A DNA stretch of 64,000 nucleotides, taken from positions 1-64,000 of the forward strand of contig DASWLV010000225.1 in NCBI GenBank assembly GCA_036400075.1. The letters are read 5' to 3'. The DNA comes from JALZCH01 sp036400075 (lineage in GTDB: Bacteria; Acidobacteriota; Blastocatellia; Pyrinomonadales; Pyrinomonadaceae). The notes below the pieces were generated by a model. That model saw only the letters and a list, made by a program, of their open reading frames with translations. It ran no database searches and had not been told where the DNA came from. Both the position numbers and the translations under genes were made by a program. This document shows positions 42,816 to 51,855 of this stretch, in pieces. Position 1 is the stretch's first letter. Every line of letters begins with the position of its first letter.

Positions 42816-45800
42816 ATGTATCTCAATGCGACCGTTCTGCGGTTTTGTCTATTGATTTTTACTGCTTTATTTTTGTTTTCTTTTAACTTTAATCAAGCGA
42901 TTTATGCTCAAGACCTGGATGAAGTGACGATTTCCGGTCGCGTCGCCGATCAAAACGGCGCGATTATTCCGGGCGCGACCGTCACGGCTATTCTGGTCGG
43001 CGAAAACGTCGAACGCACCGTGACGGCTGACGAGGAAGGTCGTTTCCGAATCATCGAACTCAAACCCGGCGTTTACAATTTGCGCGCGACAGCCACGAAT
43101 TTCGGGACGCAGGAGAAAAACGAATTAACGACGATTTCCGGTCAAAACGTGCAGCTCGATTTTACGCTCGCGCCCGCCGGAGTCAGCGTAGAAACGGTCG
43201 TTGTTAACGACGATACCGCGCCCGCCGTTGATACGACCAGAACGGTTGTCGGCGGCACGGTAACGCAGCGCGAGATCGAAGAATTGCCGAACAACACGCG
43301 CAACCCGCTCGATCTGGTTTTTACTTTGGGCGGAGTGACGGAAGAACCGCTTTCGACTCGTGATTTGTCGGGCGACAGAGGAACGCGCGGATCAATCGCT
43401 CAGGGAAACACGCCGGAAGAAGCAGGAACTTTTGCTTTGTCCGGCGGCGCGGCTTATTCAAACAACATCACGATTGATGGACTCGATAACAACGACGACC
43501 GCACAGCCGGTTTTCGTTTTCAGCCTTCGATTGAATCAATCGCCGAAGTTCAGGTTGTCACCAATCAATTTTCCGCCGAATACGGTCGCGCATCGGGCGG
43601 TCGCGTCAATCTTCGCACACGCACCGGGAGCAATAAATTTCACGGACGCGGCTTTTTCTTTTACCGCGATTCCGAATTAAACGCCAACACCTGGAACAAT
43701 AATCGTCGCGGCATCGAACGCCCGCCGTTTACAAACTACAATCCGGGGGCGACTTTGAGCGGTCCGATTGTCAAAAATAAATTATTTTTCTTCTCGGCTT
43801 ACGAATTCGACAAAATTCAGGAAGATACGATTATTGACGTTTATCTCCCGATCAATAATACGTCGCGTTTCACTTTGCCCGCGCCGACAAATCCTTCGCA
43901 GGCGTTTGTCTCGAACACCGGAAACAACTTCGTTCTGATCGCGCCGTATATTCAAGCGGTTGACACGCCTTCGCGGAGACATACTTTTTCGACTCGTATT
44001 GATTGGAATTTGAACAACGCCAATAGTTTTACTTTTGGTTATCAATTAGGGCGTTCAAACGATTTACGCCAGTTCAGCGGAACAAATCGCCTCGCAGACG
44101 CTCTGATCGGGCGCATCCGCAACACCGACGGATTCAACGCCACGCATAATTTGATCGTCAGCCCGAAAACCGTCAATCAATTCCGTTTTCAATATTCATC
44201 GCTGCGTCCGACTTCGACACCGAATGCCGGAGAAACTGCGCCCGTGATTCTGGTCAGCGGTTTTACGCCGCCGGACGAGGCTTTTTCGGCAACGCAAACT
44301 TTCGGCGCTTCGACTTCAGGTTCGAGCGACCGCAAGGAAAATCGCTTTCAATTTCAAGACACTCTGACGCAAATTGTCGGCGATCACAGCTTAAAATTCG
44401 GAGCCGATTATCAGCGTGTTAATACTCGCTATATTGACCGTTTCGATGCGACGGGAACTTATCGTTTCTCCAACTTCTTCTTTTTCGGTCAAAATTCGGT
44501 GACGAGCTTTCAGCAAAATTTCAACACCGAATCGGAAGTAAAAAACAACTATTTCGGCATTTTCGGGCAGGACGATTGGCGCATTCGCCCCAATTTGACG
44601 CTCAGCTTAGGCGTACGCTACGAGCGCGAAACCGTCGTTGACGACAATAATAATTTCGGTCCGCGCGCTGCAATCGCTTGGAATCCATTCAAAGGCGAAA
44701 AAACCGTGATTCGCGCAGGTGCGGGAATTTTCTACAACCGCGTTTTGCTCCGCACGGTTGACGATTTCACTGCCGGAGCGCAGGAACTGCGTTTCGACAC
44801 GAGAAACCGTTTTCCGAGCGATGTTACGTTCAATCTCATTCGCGATTTCTTCAGCCAGCGATTCCCGAATCCGGTTACGCTCGACACGGCTATTCCGATT
44901 AACGCCGCCGGCGCAACCAGAACAGTTCGTGAATTATCACGTCCCGGCGCTTTCCGCGAGCTTGACCCGGACATCAAGATTCCCGAAAGCTACCAGTTCA
45001 ACATCGGTTTCGAGCGCGAAATTTTCAAGGGAATCACGTTTGAAACAAACTTTACGCTCAACAAAACGATTCACCTGTGGCGCGAATACAACGCCAACGC
45101 GCCGGCTCTGCCCGCCGGAACGCCGGACAGAAGCGGAGACGGGCAAGTAACTTTTACTGACTATCTGCTCGGAATCAATTCCGGCATTTCACGTTTTGTT
45201 CTCGGTTCGCAGACCGATGATGTCGGGTTGACGAGCTTAACGGGCGGAGCCTGTACGGGCTTTACGCAAACCTGCATCGTCAATCTCAATTCGTCGCAAA
45301 ACCGTTCTGATTGCGATTCGGCTCTCGATCCAATCGGAGCGCCGACGCTTTCGCCGATCTGCCGCGCGCTCGCGGCGGTTCAATTGCTCCGTCCGGCGGA
45401 GTTTCAGAACCAAGGGATTTATACTCAATTCGAGCGCGTCGCTTCAATCGGCAACAGCTTTTACAAAGGCGCGACGTTTGAACTCAGAAATCGTTTTCGT
45501 CAATTCGGCGGCGGCTTCGGCGGCGCGATGCGTCTCGTTTACACTTTGTCGAGCCTGAAAGACGACGGCATCGTCAACACTTCTTCGGCTCAAATCGTCG
45601 GCGACTTTTCTTCTGAATATTCGCGCAGCTTGCTCGACCGGCGACATCGCATCGCGTTTTCAGGCACTTTCGACACGCCTTATTGGCTCGGCAAATTGCG
45701 CCTGTCGCCGCTTTTCCGGTTCGGTTCGAGCGCGCCGTTCAATCTTTCCGTAGGCGGAAACGACCGCAATCTGGACGATGTCGGAAACGACCGCCCCAAT

Positions 45801-46184
45801 TTCAGCGGCGATTTGGATAGCATCACCTGGCGGCAATTCGGCACGGCTTTCTCGCCCCAAGTGGCGGCTCAATTTTCACAGCCGACCATCGGCAGCCCTG
45901 GAAATCTGCCGCGCAATGCCGGAAACGGTCCGCGACAATACATCTTTGATTTAAACGTCAGCCGCCAATTCAACATCGGCGAAAGATTCCGCATTCGTCC
46001 GTCAGCCGAATTCGGCAACATTTTGAATATGGCAGTGTTTAGCTTCGGCTCGAATTTTATCAACTTTGACGGGTTAAACTCGACAAACGCGATTACGCGC
46101 CGAAACGCTCAAGATGTTTTCCTGGCTCCGACGCGCACATTGCGCCCTCGCCAGGTTCGATTCGGGCTTCGCGTCGAGTTTTAA
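42816..46184 (+). CDS. Oar-like TonB-dependent outer membrane receptor
   Basis: 1,122 residues from the ATG at 42816, with TTGGAGAA as ribosome binding site; 34 further codons upstream are open but lack a start context. The signal peptide (FCLLIFTALFLFSFNFN) is cut near IYAQ. The carboxypeptidase-regulatory-like domain is TISGRVADQNGAIIPGATVTAI. A plug follows (NNITIDGLDNND; NQFSAEYGRASGGRVNLRTRTG). The barrel ends RPRQVRFGLRVEF. It is the second of three such receptors in the window, and a strong palindromic terminator follows. Confidence 0.9.
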   Translation: MYLNATVLRFCLLIFTALFLFSFNFNQAIYAQDLDEVTISGRVADQNGAIIPGATVTAILVGENVERTVTADEEGRFRIIELKPGVYNLRATATNFGTQEKNELTTISGQNVQLDFTLAPAGVSVETVVVNDDTAPAVDTTRTVVGGTVTQREIEELPNNTRNPLDLVFTLGGVTEEPLSTRDLSGDRGTRGSIAQGNTPEEAGTFALSGGAAYSNNITIDGLDNNDDRTAGFRFQPSIESIAEVQVVTNQFSAEYGRASGGRVNLRTRTGSNKFHGRGFFFYRDSELNANTWNNNRRGIERPPFTNYNPGATLSGPIVKNKLFFFSAYEFDKIQEDTIIDVYLPINNTSRFTLPAPTNPSQAFVSNTGNNFVLIAPYIQAVDTPSRRHTFSTRIDWNLNNANSFTFGYQLGRSNDLRQFSGTNRLADALIGRIRNTDGFNATHNLIVSPKTVNQFRFQYSSLRPTSTPNAGETAPVILVSGFTPPDEAFSATQTFGASTSGSSDRKENRFQFQDTLTQIVGDHSLKFGADYQRVNTRYIDRFDATGTYRFSNFFFFGQNSVTSFQQNFNTESEVKNNYFGIFGQDDWRIRPNLTLSLGVRYERETVVDDNNNFGPRAAIAWNPFKGEKTVIRAGAGIFYNRVLLRTVDDFTAGAQELRFDTRNRFPSDVTFNLIRDFFSQRFPNPVTLDTAIPINAAGATRTVRELSRPGAFRELDPDIKIPESYQFNIGFEREIFKGITFETNFTLNKTIHLWREYNANAPALPAGTPDRSGDGQVTFTDYLLGINSGISRFVLGSQTDDVGLTSLTGGACTGFTQTCIVNLNSSQNRSDCDSALDPIGAPTLSPICRALAAVQLLRPAEFQNQGIYTQFERVASIGNSFYKGATFELRNRFRQFGGGFGGAMRLVYTLSSLKDDGIVNTSSAQIVGDFSSEYSRSLLDRRHRIAFSGTFDTPYWLGKLRLSPLFRFGSSAPFNLSVGGNDRNLDDVGNDRPNFSGDLDSITWRQFGTAFSPQVAAQFSQPTIGSPGNLPRNAGNGPRQYIFDLNVSRQFNIGERFRIRPSAEFGNILNMAVFSFGSNFINFDGLNSTNAITRRNAQDVFLAPTRTLRPRQVRFGLRVEF

Positions 46185-46200
46185 TCAAAGGAAACAGCGA

Positions 46201-46248
46201 ATAAAAAAACTCCGGCGTTTGAAATTTCAAACGCCGGAGTTTTTTTAT
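46201..46248. terminator. 48-bp perfect palindrome, terminator of the second Oar receptor
   Basis: The arms 46201-46224 and 46225-46248 are fully complementary. The GC core ACTCCGGCGTTTGAAA is bracketed by A7 and T7 runs, so it can act in both directions. Confidence 0.93.
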
Positions 46249-46355
46249 TTGAAAATTTTGTGTGACTAACTCGGTTGGTTCGGGTTATTATTAACAAAGC
46301 TGCGCGTTTCCCTCGCGCTGTAATTTGTCTCGCCGTTTCATTCCAAGTTTGTCAG

Positions 46356-47102
46356 ATGAAAAAAACTTCAGTCCCCGCCGCAACAAGCGTCGAATTATCC
46401 GTCGAATCAATTTTGCTCGACTCGGATTTGTTCGTGAAATATAAATCAGCCGAACGCGCCGTTAAACTGCTCCAGGACGCAATCGAACGCAGTCCGCGAT
46501 CAGTACCGCTGAGAGAAAAACTGCGCGAAATTTGCGCGTCGAACGGAAATATCAGCGAAGCCGCGCGGCAATGTCTCGCGCTTGCCAGCCTCTACATCAA
46601 CCGCGAAGATTTCGAACCGGCTTACGACCGGCTTCAGGAAGCAAAATTGCTTGACCCGCGCATTTCAATCGCTTCCGGTCTCGAAGCCATTCGCCGGGCG
46701 AAACACCCGGAATTTGCGGTCGGAACGGTTTATCAAAGCCCGCAGGCGGCAAAAGCTGCCGCTCCGCCCGTTTTCCGCCGCGACGCCGCTTTCGCCGGAG
46801 ATTTGTCGCTCGTCAGTCTTTTCGACGTGATTCAAGTAGCGGAAAATTCAAAACTGACGGGACTTTTAACGTTAAAATCGTCGCCAAACATCGGCAGCGT
46901 CGCTTTTAATGTCGGCAAAATCGTGGACGCCGAAGCGAGCGGCGCGACCGGCATCGCCGCTTTTCGCCGTGTCGTCGAAATGACCGACGGCGCATTTGAA
47001 TTTATGCTGTCGGAAAAAGAATTTCCCGTCGTCATTCAAGCCGCTTCAAACACAAACCTGCTGCTCGACACGCTGAGCGATATGGACGAGGAAAATAAAT
47101 AG
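46356..47102 (+). CDS. DUF4388 (PatA-like) protein with TPR-like N-terminal half
   Basis: 248 residues from the ATG at 46356; upstream codons are open but the sequence from MKKTSVPAAT is the better start. Residues about 20-130 are helical, with tetratricopeptide-like pairs (AVKLLQDAIERSPRSVPLREKLREICASNG). Residues about 145-235 form a DUF4388 domain: AGDLSLVSLFDVIQVAENSKLTGLLTLKS and GSVAFNVGKIVDAEASGATGIAAFRR. DUF4388 is common in signalling proteins. It lies about 127 bp upstream of smc, with a heptad-repeat hairpin between them. Confidence 0.8.
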   Translation: MKKTSVPAATSVELSVESILLDSDLFVKYKSAERAVKLLQDAIERSPRSVPLREKLREICASNGNISEAARQCLALASLYINREDFEPAYDRLQEAKLLDPRISIASGLEAIRRAKHPEFAVGTVYQSPQAAKAAAPPVFRRDAAFAGDLSLVSLFDVIQVAENSKLTGLLTLKSSPNIGSVAFNVGKIVDAEASGATGIAAFRRVVEMTDGAFEFMLSEKEFPVVIQAASNTNLLLDTLSDMDEENK

Positions 47103-47164
47103 AAACGATGAATTATGAACGATGAATGATGAACAGATTTTTAATTCATCATTCATCGTTTTAA
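47103..47164. repeat. 7-bp-periodic palindromic repeat before smc
   Basis: GATGAAT/TATGAAC/GATGAAT/GATGAAC heptads (47107-47134) are followed by the reverse complement. The inner arms 47118-47133 and 47145-47160 match perfectly over 16 bp. The hairpin starts directly after the DUF4388 stop, so it could also terminate that transcript. Confidence 0.9.
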
Positions 47165-47228
47165 TATCAATTGCCTGTTTTCTTTAAAACAAGATATAGT
47201 GCTATTGCTCTCTCTATAGCACTATTCA

Positions 47229-50200
47229 ATGTTTAGGCTTCAGCGACTCGAAATTACAGGTTTTAAATCTTTTGCCGATTACACTGAAATAATTTTCACA
47301 GAAAACGGCGGAATTACAGCCGTCGTCGGTCCGAACGGATGCGGAAAATCAAACGTTTCCGACGCGATTGCCTGGGTTTTAGGCGAGCAAAGCGCGAAAT
47401 CTCTGCGCGGCGCGGAAATGCAGGACGTGATTTTTCAAGGCACGCGCTCGCGCCAGCCTTCGGGAATGGCTGAAGTCGTGCTGCATTTCGTCCGGGACGA
47501 TACTTTTGCGGACGTTTTCGAAACGGACGACATTGATGAAGCGTTGAGCGAGTTTGACGAGCAAACGGCGGAGTTCGATGATTTTAATACTCCGAACTCC
47601 GCACTCGACACTCCGCACTCAGAGAACGGTTTTCATCCCGAATCAAACGGACACGGCGCGCAGCAAATCGCAACCGTTGGGACGGCTGTCGCGCCTGCAA
47701 AAACGCAATCAAAACGCCGTTGGAAATCGCGCCGCGCGCAGCTCGATTTTGCGCCCGGCGAAGCAGTTTCGATTACGCGCCGTTTGTATCGTTCGGGCGA
47801 AAGCGAATATTTGTTGAACAATCGCGCCTGTCGTTTGCGCGACATTCAAGACCTTTTTTCCGGCACAGGGCTTTCCGGCGCGCATTACGCTTTGATTCAG
47901 CAGGAGCGGATCAGTCAAATTCTCTCATCAAAGCCTTCCGACCGCCGCGCGCTGGTTGAAGAAGCCGCCGGAATCACCAAATTTCGCACGCGCCAGCGCG
48001 CCGCCGAAATCCGGCTCGAATCGGCGAAAAACAATTTGCGCCGTTTGTCCGACATTGTTTCGGAAGTCGAGCGACAAGCAAACGCTTTGCGAAGACAAGC
48101 AGCCCGCACACAGCGTTACAAGCAGATGCGCGAAGAACTGCGCGAGCTTCAGCGCAAACTATTCGCTGCCGAAGGAAAAGAATTTACCGCCAATCTAAAC
48201 GATTTGCGCGGAAAGCTCGCCGCCGCAATTGCCGAAGAGCAGAATTTGGCTGAACTAGTCACGGCTCAAACCGGGAAATCTCGACAAGCGACCCAAACGG
48301 CGCGCGAATCAGAAGAAACTTTAGCTCAAATCCGTCAGCAAATCTCCGAAGCCGCAATTCGCAGAGAACGCGCCGCTCGTGATTTCGCGCACCAAACCGA
48401 ACAAGCCGCGACGTTTGAAGAACGCTGCGCGGCGTTGCGTTTTGAAATCAAATCAAACGAAAAACGGCTTCACGAAATCGCCGCAGACCGCAAACGCCTG
48501 CTCGAAAAAAACGAACAGGCGAGCAAATCGAATCAAACCGAATCAACTGATTTGCAAACCGCAGAAACCGATTTCCGGCAAAAACAATCCGAAGTTTTAA
48601 AGCTCGAAAGCGAAATCGAAGAAACGCGCCATTTGCTTTTGCAGCACACGGCGGCGGCTGAACGGTTGCGGGAAATCGCCAAACAACAGGCAAACGCGCT
48701 CGAACGTCTCGCCGAACGCGCCGAAGGATTGGAGCGCGAAAAGGCGCGCGCTGAACAGACTTTCGCCGAAAAGAAACAGGAAGCTGCCGAGCTTGAAACA
48801 AAAGTCGCCGCGCATGTCGAACATCTCGCCGATTTAAAAACGCGCAAGGAAAAAGCTCTCGAATCAGTGAAACAAGCGCAAAACGGGCTGCGCGAAGCCG
48901 AGGTGGTTTTTAACAAAATCCGCGACGAAGCGAACGGAGTTCGTCACCGGCGCGAAACGCTCGAAAAATTGGACACAAGCAACGCGATGCTCGCGCCAGC
49001 CGTGCAAAAACTTTTTGACGCTCGTGAAAAGCTGGGCGTCAATTTGCGCGGCACGCTGGCTGATTTTTTTAATGTTGAAGCCCGATATGAAAAAGCGGTC
49101 GAAGCGGTTTTCGGCGCGCGTTTGCAAACCGTTTTAGTCGAGTCGCACGAAGATGCCCGAAAAATCGCCGAATGGCTGCGCGAGAACAATGCGGGAAAAT
49201 TGGATTTATTGGTTTGTTCGTCGTTCGTCGTTCGTCGTTCGTCGTTCGTCGTAAATAATGGCAGAATCGCAGATTTAATTGGAGTTTCCGATGATTTGCT
49301 TGAAATTCTGCGCGAGATTTTCCCGCGGGAAACGGATTTCCGCATTGTGGAAAACTTTGCGGCGGCGGAAAATTTATTGAACGAAAACTGCGTCACGCTC
49401 GACGGCGAATTGATTTATAAAAACCGCTTGTTCTCGCTCGGCAAAATCGGAAAAGAAACGGGCGGGATTTTGAGTTTCAAACGCGAATTGCGCGAGCTTG
49501 CGGCAAAGGCTGAAAAACTGAAAAGCGAATTGGAAATTGCCGCAGAAACGGTTGAAAACGCGCGGGCTGATTTGACGAAACAGGAAAATTTTATCACCGA
49601 TTTTCAGTCGCAGATTTTGCTCGCCGAACGCGAATTAATGTCGCTCGGCAGCAGTTTTGACGCGGCAAAACAAGATTGCGAGCGAGCCGAACGACATCAA
49701 AAAGTTGTCGCCGACGAAATTTTGAGACTCGCAGCCGAAAGAGACGACACCGAAAACAAACGCGCGAAAGCCGAGCGCGAAGCAAAAACGGCGGACAACG
49801 AGCGCGTTGCCGCGTCGGAAAAGTTGGGCAGAATTTCCGCCGTTTTGCTCGAAACAAAACGCGAAGCCGAACATTTTAACTCGGTTTTAAGCGAGCGCCG
49901 CGCCGCCGCCGCCGCCGAAGCCGAACGCCGCCGCAGCTTGCAAAACGCTTTGCGGCGCGTCGAAAACGATCACGGCGAACTTGCTTTTCGTTTGGAAAAA
50001 CAGCGGAAAGAACTGGAAGAAACCGACATAAAATTTGAAAATTTGCGAAAATCGCTGCACGCGCTCGAACATCAAACGGCTTCCGCTGAAAACGAAAAGA
50101 AAACGGAAAACGAAAAGCTCTCCGCCGCTGCCGAAAATCTGCAAACTGCGCGCGCGGATGCCGACCGTTTGGCGGCAGAGCTAAACGAATCGAACAAAAA

Positions 50201-50996
50201 AGCCGCCGTCGCGAAAGATCAACGTGCTGCGCTTGAAGTCACGCAAGCCGAAACCGCGACAAAACTCGAAAATTTGCGGGAAAATTGTCATCAGGAATTG
50301 GGCGAGCGACTTGAAAATCTGTTTGCAGGTGAACTATTCGACGATTTTGATTTGCCGGAGGAAAAACGGCGTGTCGAATCTTTGCGCGAAAAGCTCGAAG
50401 GTTTCGGCGCGGTTAATTTGCTGGCGCTTGAAGAATTAAAGGAAGCCGAAGAGCGCCTTTTGTTTTTGACGAGCCAGCGCAAAGACATTGTGGACAGCAT
50501 CGCAACGGCTGAAGAAGCTCTCGATGAAATAAAACGCCGCTCCAGAGAACGTTTCGAGCAGGCTTTTGCCGAAATCAACCGCAATTTTACAGAGCTTTTC
50601 GCAGAGCTTTTCGGCGGCGGGCGCGGCGAAATGAATTTGCTCGATGCAGCCGACGTGCTCGAATCCGGCATCGAAATTATCGCGCAGCCGCCGGGAAAAC
50701 GTCTGCAAAATTTGCTGCTCTTGTCGGGCGGCGAAAAGGCGATGACGGCGATTGCGCTCGTGCTGGCGATTTTCCGTTTTCGTCCCGCGCCGTTTTGTCT
50801 GCTCGACGAAGTTGATGCGCCGCTCGACGAAGCAAACGTCGGACGTTTCGTCGAAAAAATCGCCGTGATGTCGGAAAACACACAGTTTATCGTTATCACG
50901 CACAACAAACGGACGATGGAAGCGGCGCGCGCTCTTTACGGCGTGACGATGGAAGAAGCTGGCGTCTCGAAAGTTGTTTCGGTAAAATTTGAATAA
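47229..50996 (+). CDS. smc: Chromosome segregation protein SMC
   Basis: 1,255 residues, slightly longer than typical (about 1,180). Walker A GPNGCGKS is at residues 34-41. Two long coiled coils flank a hinge at about 590-720. The C-terminal head has the ABC signature LLLLSGGEKAMTAIAL and Walker B CLLDEVDAPLDEAN. SMC with ScpA/ScpB condenses and separates newly copied DNA from the origin. Two short in-frame stretches (about residues 121-132 and 661-676) are encoded by 7-bp tandem repeats, and a Gln/Asn/Ser-rich insertion follows the first; these explain the extra length. Confidence 0.96.
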   Translation: MFRLQRLEITGFKSFADYTEIIFTENGGITAVVGPNGCGKSNVSDAIAWVLGEQSAKSLRGAEMQDVIFQGTRSRQPSGMAEVVLHFVRDDTFADVFETDDIDEALSEFDEQTAEFDDFNTPNSALDTPHSENGFHPESNGHGAQQIATVGTAVAPAKTQSKRRWKSRRAQLDFAPGEAVSITRRLYRSGESEYLLNNRACRLRDIQDLFSGTGLSGAHYALIQQERISQILSSKPSDRRALVEEAAGITKFRTRQRAAEIRLESAKNNLRRLSDIVSEVERQANALRRQAARTQRYKQMREELRELQRKLFAAEGKEFTANLNDLRGKLAAAIAEEQNLAELVTAQTGKSRQATQTARESEETLAQIRQQISEAAIRRERAARDFAHQTEQAATFEERCAALRFEIKSNEKRLHEIAADRKRLLEKNEQASKSNQTESTDLQTAETDFRQKQSEVLKLESEIEETRHLLLQHTAAAERLREIAKQQANALERLAERAEGLEREKARAEQTFAEKKQEAAELETKVAAHVEHLADLKTRKEKALESVKQAQNGLREAEVVFNKIRDEANGVRHRRETLEKLDTSNAMLAPAVQKLFDAREKLGVNLRGTLADFFNVEARYEKAVEAVFGARLQTVLVESHEDARKIAEWLRENNAGKLDLLVCSSFVVRRSSFVVNNGRIADLIGVSDDLLEILREIFPRETDFRIVENFAAAENLLNENCVTLDGELIYKNRLFSLGKIGKETGGILSFKRELRELAAKAEKLKSELEIAAETVENARADLTKQENFITDFQSQILLAERELMSLGSSFDAAKQDCERAERHQKVVADEILRLAAERDDTENKRAKAEREAKTADNERVAASEKLGRISAVLLETKREAEHFNSVLSERRAAAAAEAERRRSLQNALRRVENDHGELAFRLEKQRKELEETDIKFENLRKSLHALEHQTASAENEKKTENEKLSAAAENLQTARADADRLAAELNESNKKAAVAKDQRAALEVTQAETATKLENLRENCHQELGERLENLFAGELFDDFDLPEEKRRVESLREKLEGFGAVNLLALEELKEAEERLLFLTSQRKDIVDSIATAEEALDEIKRRSRERFEQAFAEINRNFTELFAELFGGGRGEMNLLDAADVLESGIEIIAQPPGKRLQNLLLLSGGEKAMTAIALVLAIFRFRPAPFCLLDEVDAPLDEANVGRFVEKIAVMSENTQFIVITHNKRTMEAARALYGVTMEEAGVSKVVSVKFE
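47589..47623 (+). repeat. Five 7-bp repeats inside smc, ATPase head
   Basis: Five consecutive heptads of the type ACTCCGA/ACTCCGC/ACTCGAC/ACTCCGC/ACTCAGA. They are translated in frame as TPNSALDTPHSE within the N-terminal head, at a position where other SMC proteins have no such loop. Confidence 0.9.
49216..49252 (+). repeat. Five perfect 7-bp repeats inside smc, hinge
   Basis: Five perfect copies of GTTCGTC (49216-49250) plus two bases. They encode CSSFVVRRSSFVV in the hinge domain just before GRIADLIG. Confidence 0.95.
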
Positions 50997-51009
50997 TATC
51001 GAGTATTTT

Positions 51010-51855
51010 ATGAAACGTTTTTTGTTTTTTTTGCTGTTTTTTTCGCTGCTGGTTTGCAGCGAATCCTTGTTTGCTCAATCCAAGAATAAAAAGGAGAAAA
51101 ACGACAGCAAGGTCAAAAAAGCAATGGGTGTAGGTCACCCTCCGGTTATTCCCTTTGAGGAGATTGTGTCCCCGCCGCAGGAAGCTGTGCCGCCCGCCGG
51201 AAAGAAAAATCAGCGCGAAGCTTCAAATCAAGCCGGAAAAAATGTTGAAACAGCGAAAGCGGCGAAGATGCCTTACGCTTACGAATTTTCGCAGCCGGAT
51301 TTTCTCGTTAATCACGTTTTGATCGAACATGACGAAAACGGAAAAGGAACAATCACGTTTGAAAAACGGCAGCTTGGCGAACCGATCACAGATCCGATTC
51401 AAATCTCGCCCGCCGCGCTCGAACGAATCAAAAAATTGTGGAGCGAGTTGAATTTTCTGGATTCGACCGATGTTTATCAATCTGCGAAGTACGATTATCC
51501 ACATCTCGGACAGATGAAATTGCGGATGGAGACGGACGGAAAAAAACGCGAAGCCGGATTAAATTGGACTGAAAACAAGACGGCGGAAAGCTTGACGAAA
51601 GAGTACAAACGTCTGACCGAGCATTACATCTGGCTTTTCGACATCAATCTGGCGCGCGAAAACCGCCCGCTCGAAGCGCCGAAATTGGTTGAGAAATTGG
51701 AAGGCTTGATTAAACGCGGCGAGATTTACGATGTTGCGTTGCTGCTCCCGATTTTGCGCGAGATCAAAGACGAAGAGCGGATTCCGCTGATCGCCAGAAA
51801 TCACGCCGAGCGCATTATAAAACTTATCGAGAAGATGTCTGAGAAGAAACAGTAA
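51010..51855 (+). CDS. Secreted protein of unknown function
   Basis: 281 residues from the ATG at 51010. The signal peptide is FLFFLLFFSLLVCSESLFAQ. A charged Lys/Gln-rich linker (to about residue 85) precedes a folded part with FLVNHVLIEHDENGKGTITFEKRQLGEPITDPIQIS, helices ALERIKKLWSELNF, and a C-terminal helical region. I do not recognise the family. It begins 13 bp after smc and overlaps the convergent capA-like gene by 32 bp at its 3' end. Confidence 0.7.
   Translation: MKRFLFFLLFFSLLVCSESLFAQSKNKKEKNDSKVKKAMGVGHPPVIPFEEIVSPPQEAVPPAGKKNQREASNQAGKNVETAKAAKMPYAYEFSQPDFLVNHVLIEHDENGKGTITFEKRQLGEPITDPIQISPAALERIKKLWSELNFLDSTDVYQSAKYDYPHLGQMKLRMETDGKKREAGLNWTENKTAESLTKEYKRLTEHYIWLFDINLARENRPLEAPKLVEKLEGLIKRGEIYDVALLLPILREIKDEERIPLIARNHAERIIKLIEKMSEKKQ

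Noticed and set aside
51824..51855. 32-bp convergent overlap between the secreted protein and CapA-like gene as a regulatory feature
   Set aside because: Short tail-to-tail overlaps are common, and nothing in the sequence suggests antisense control.
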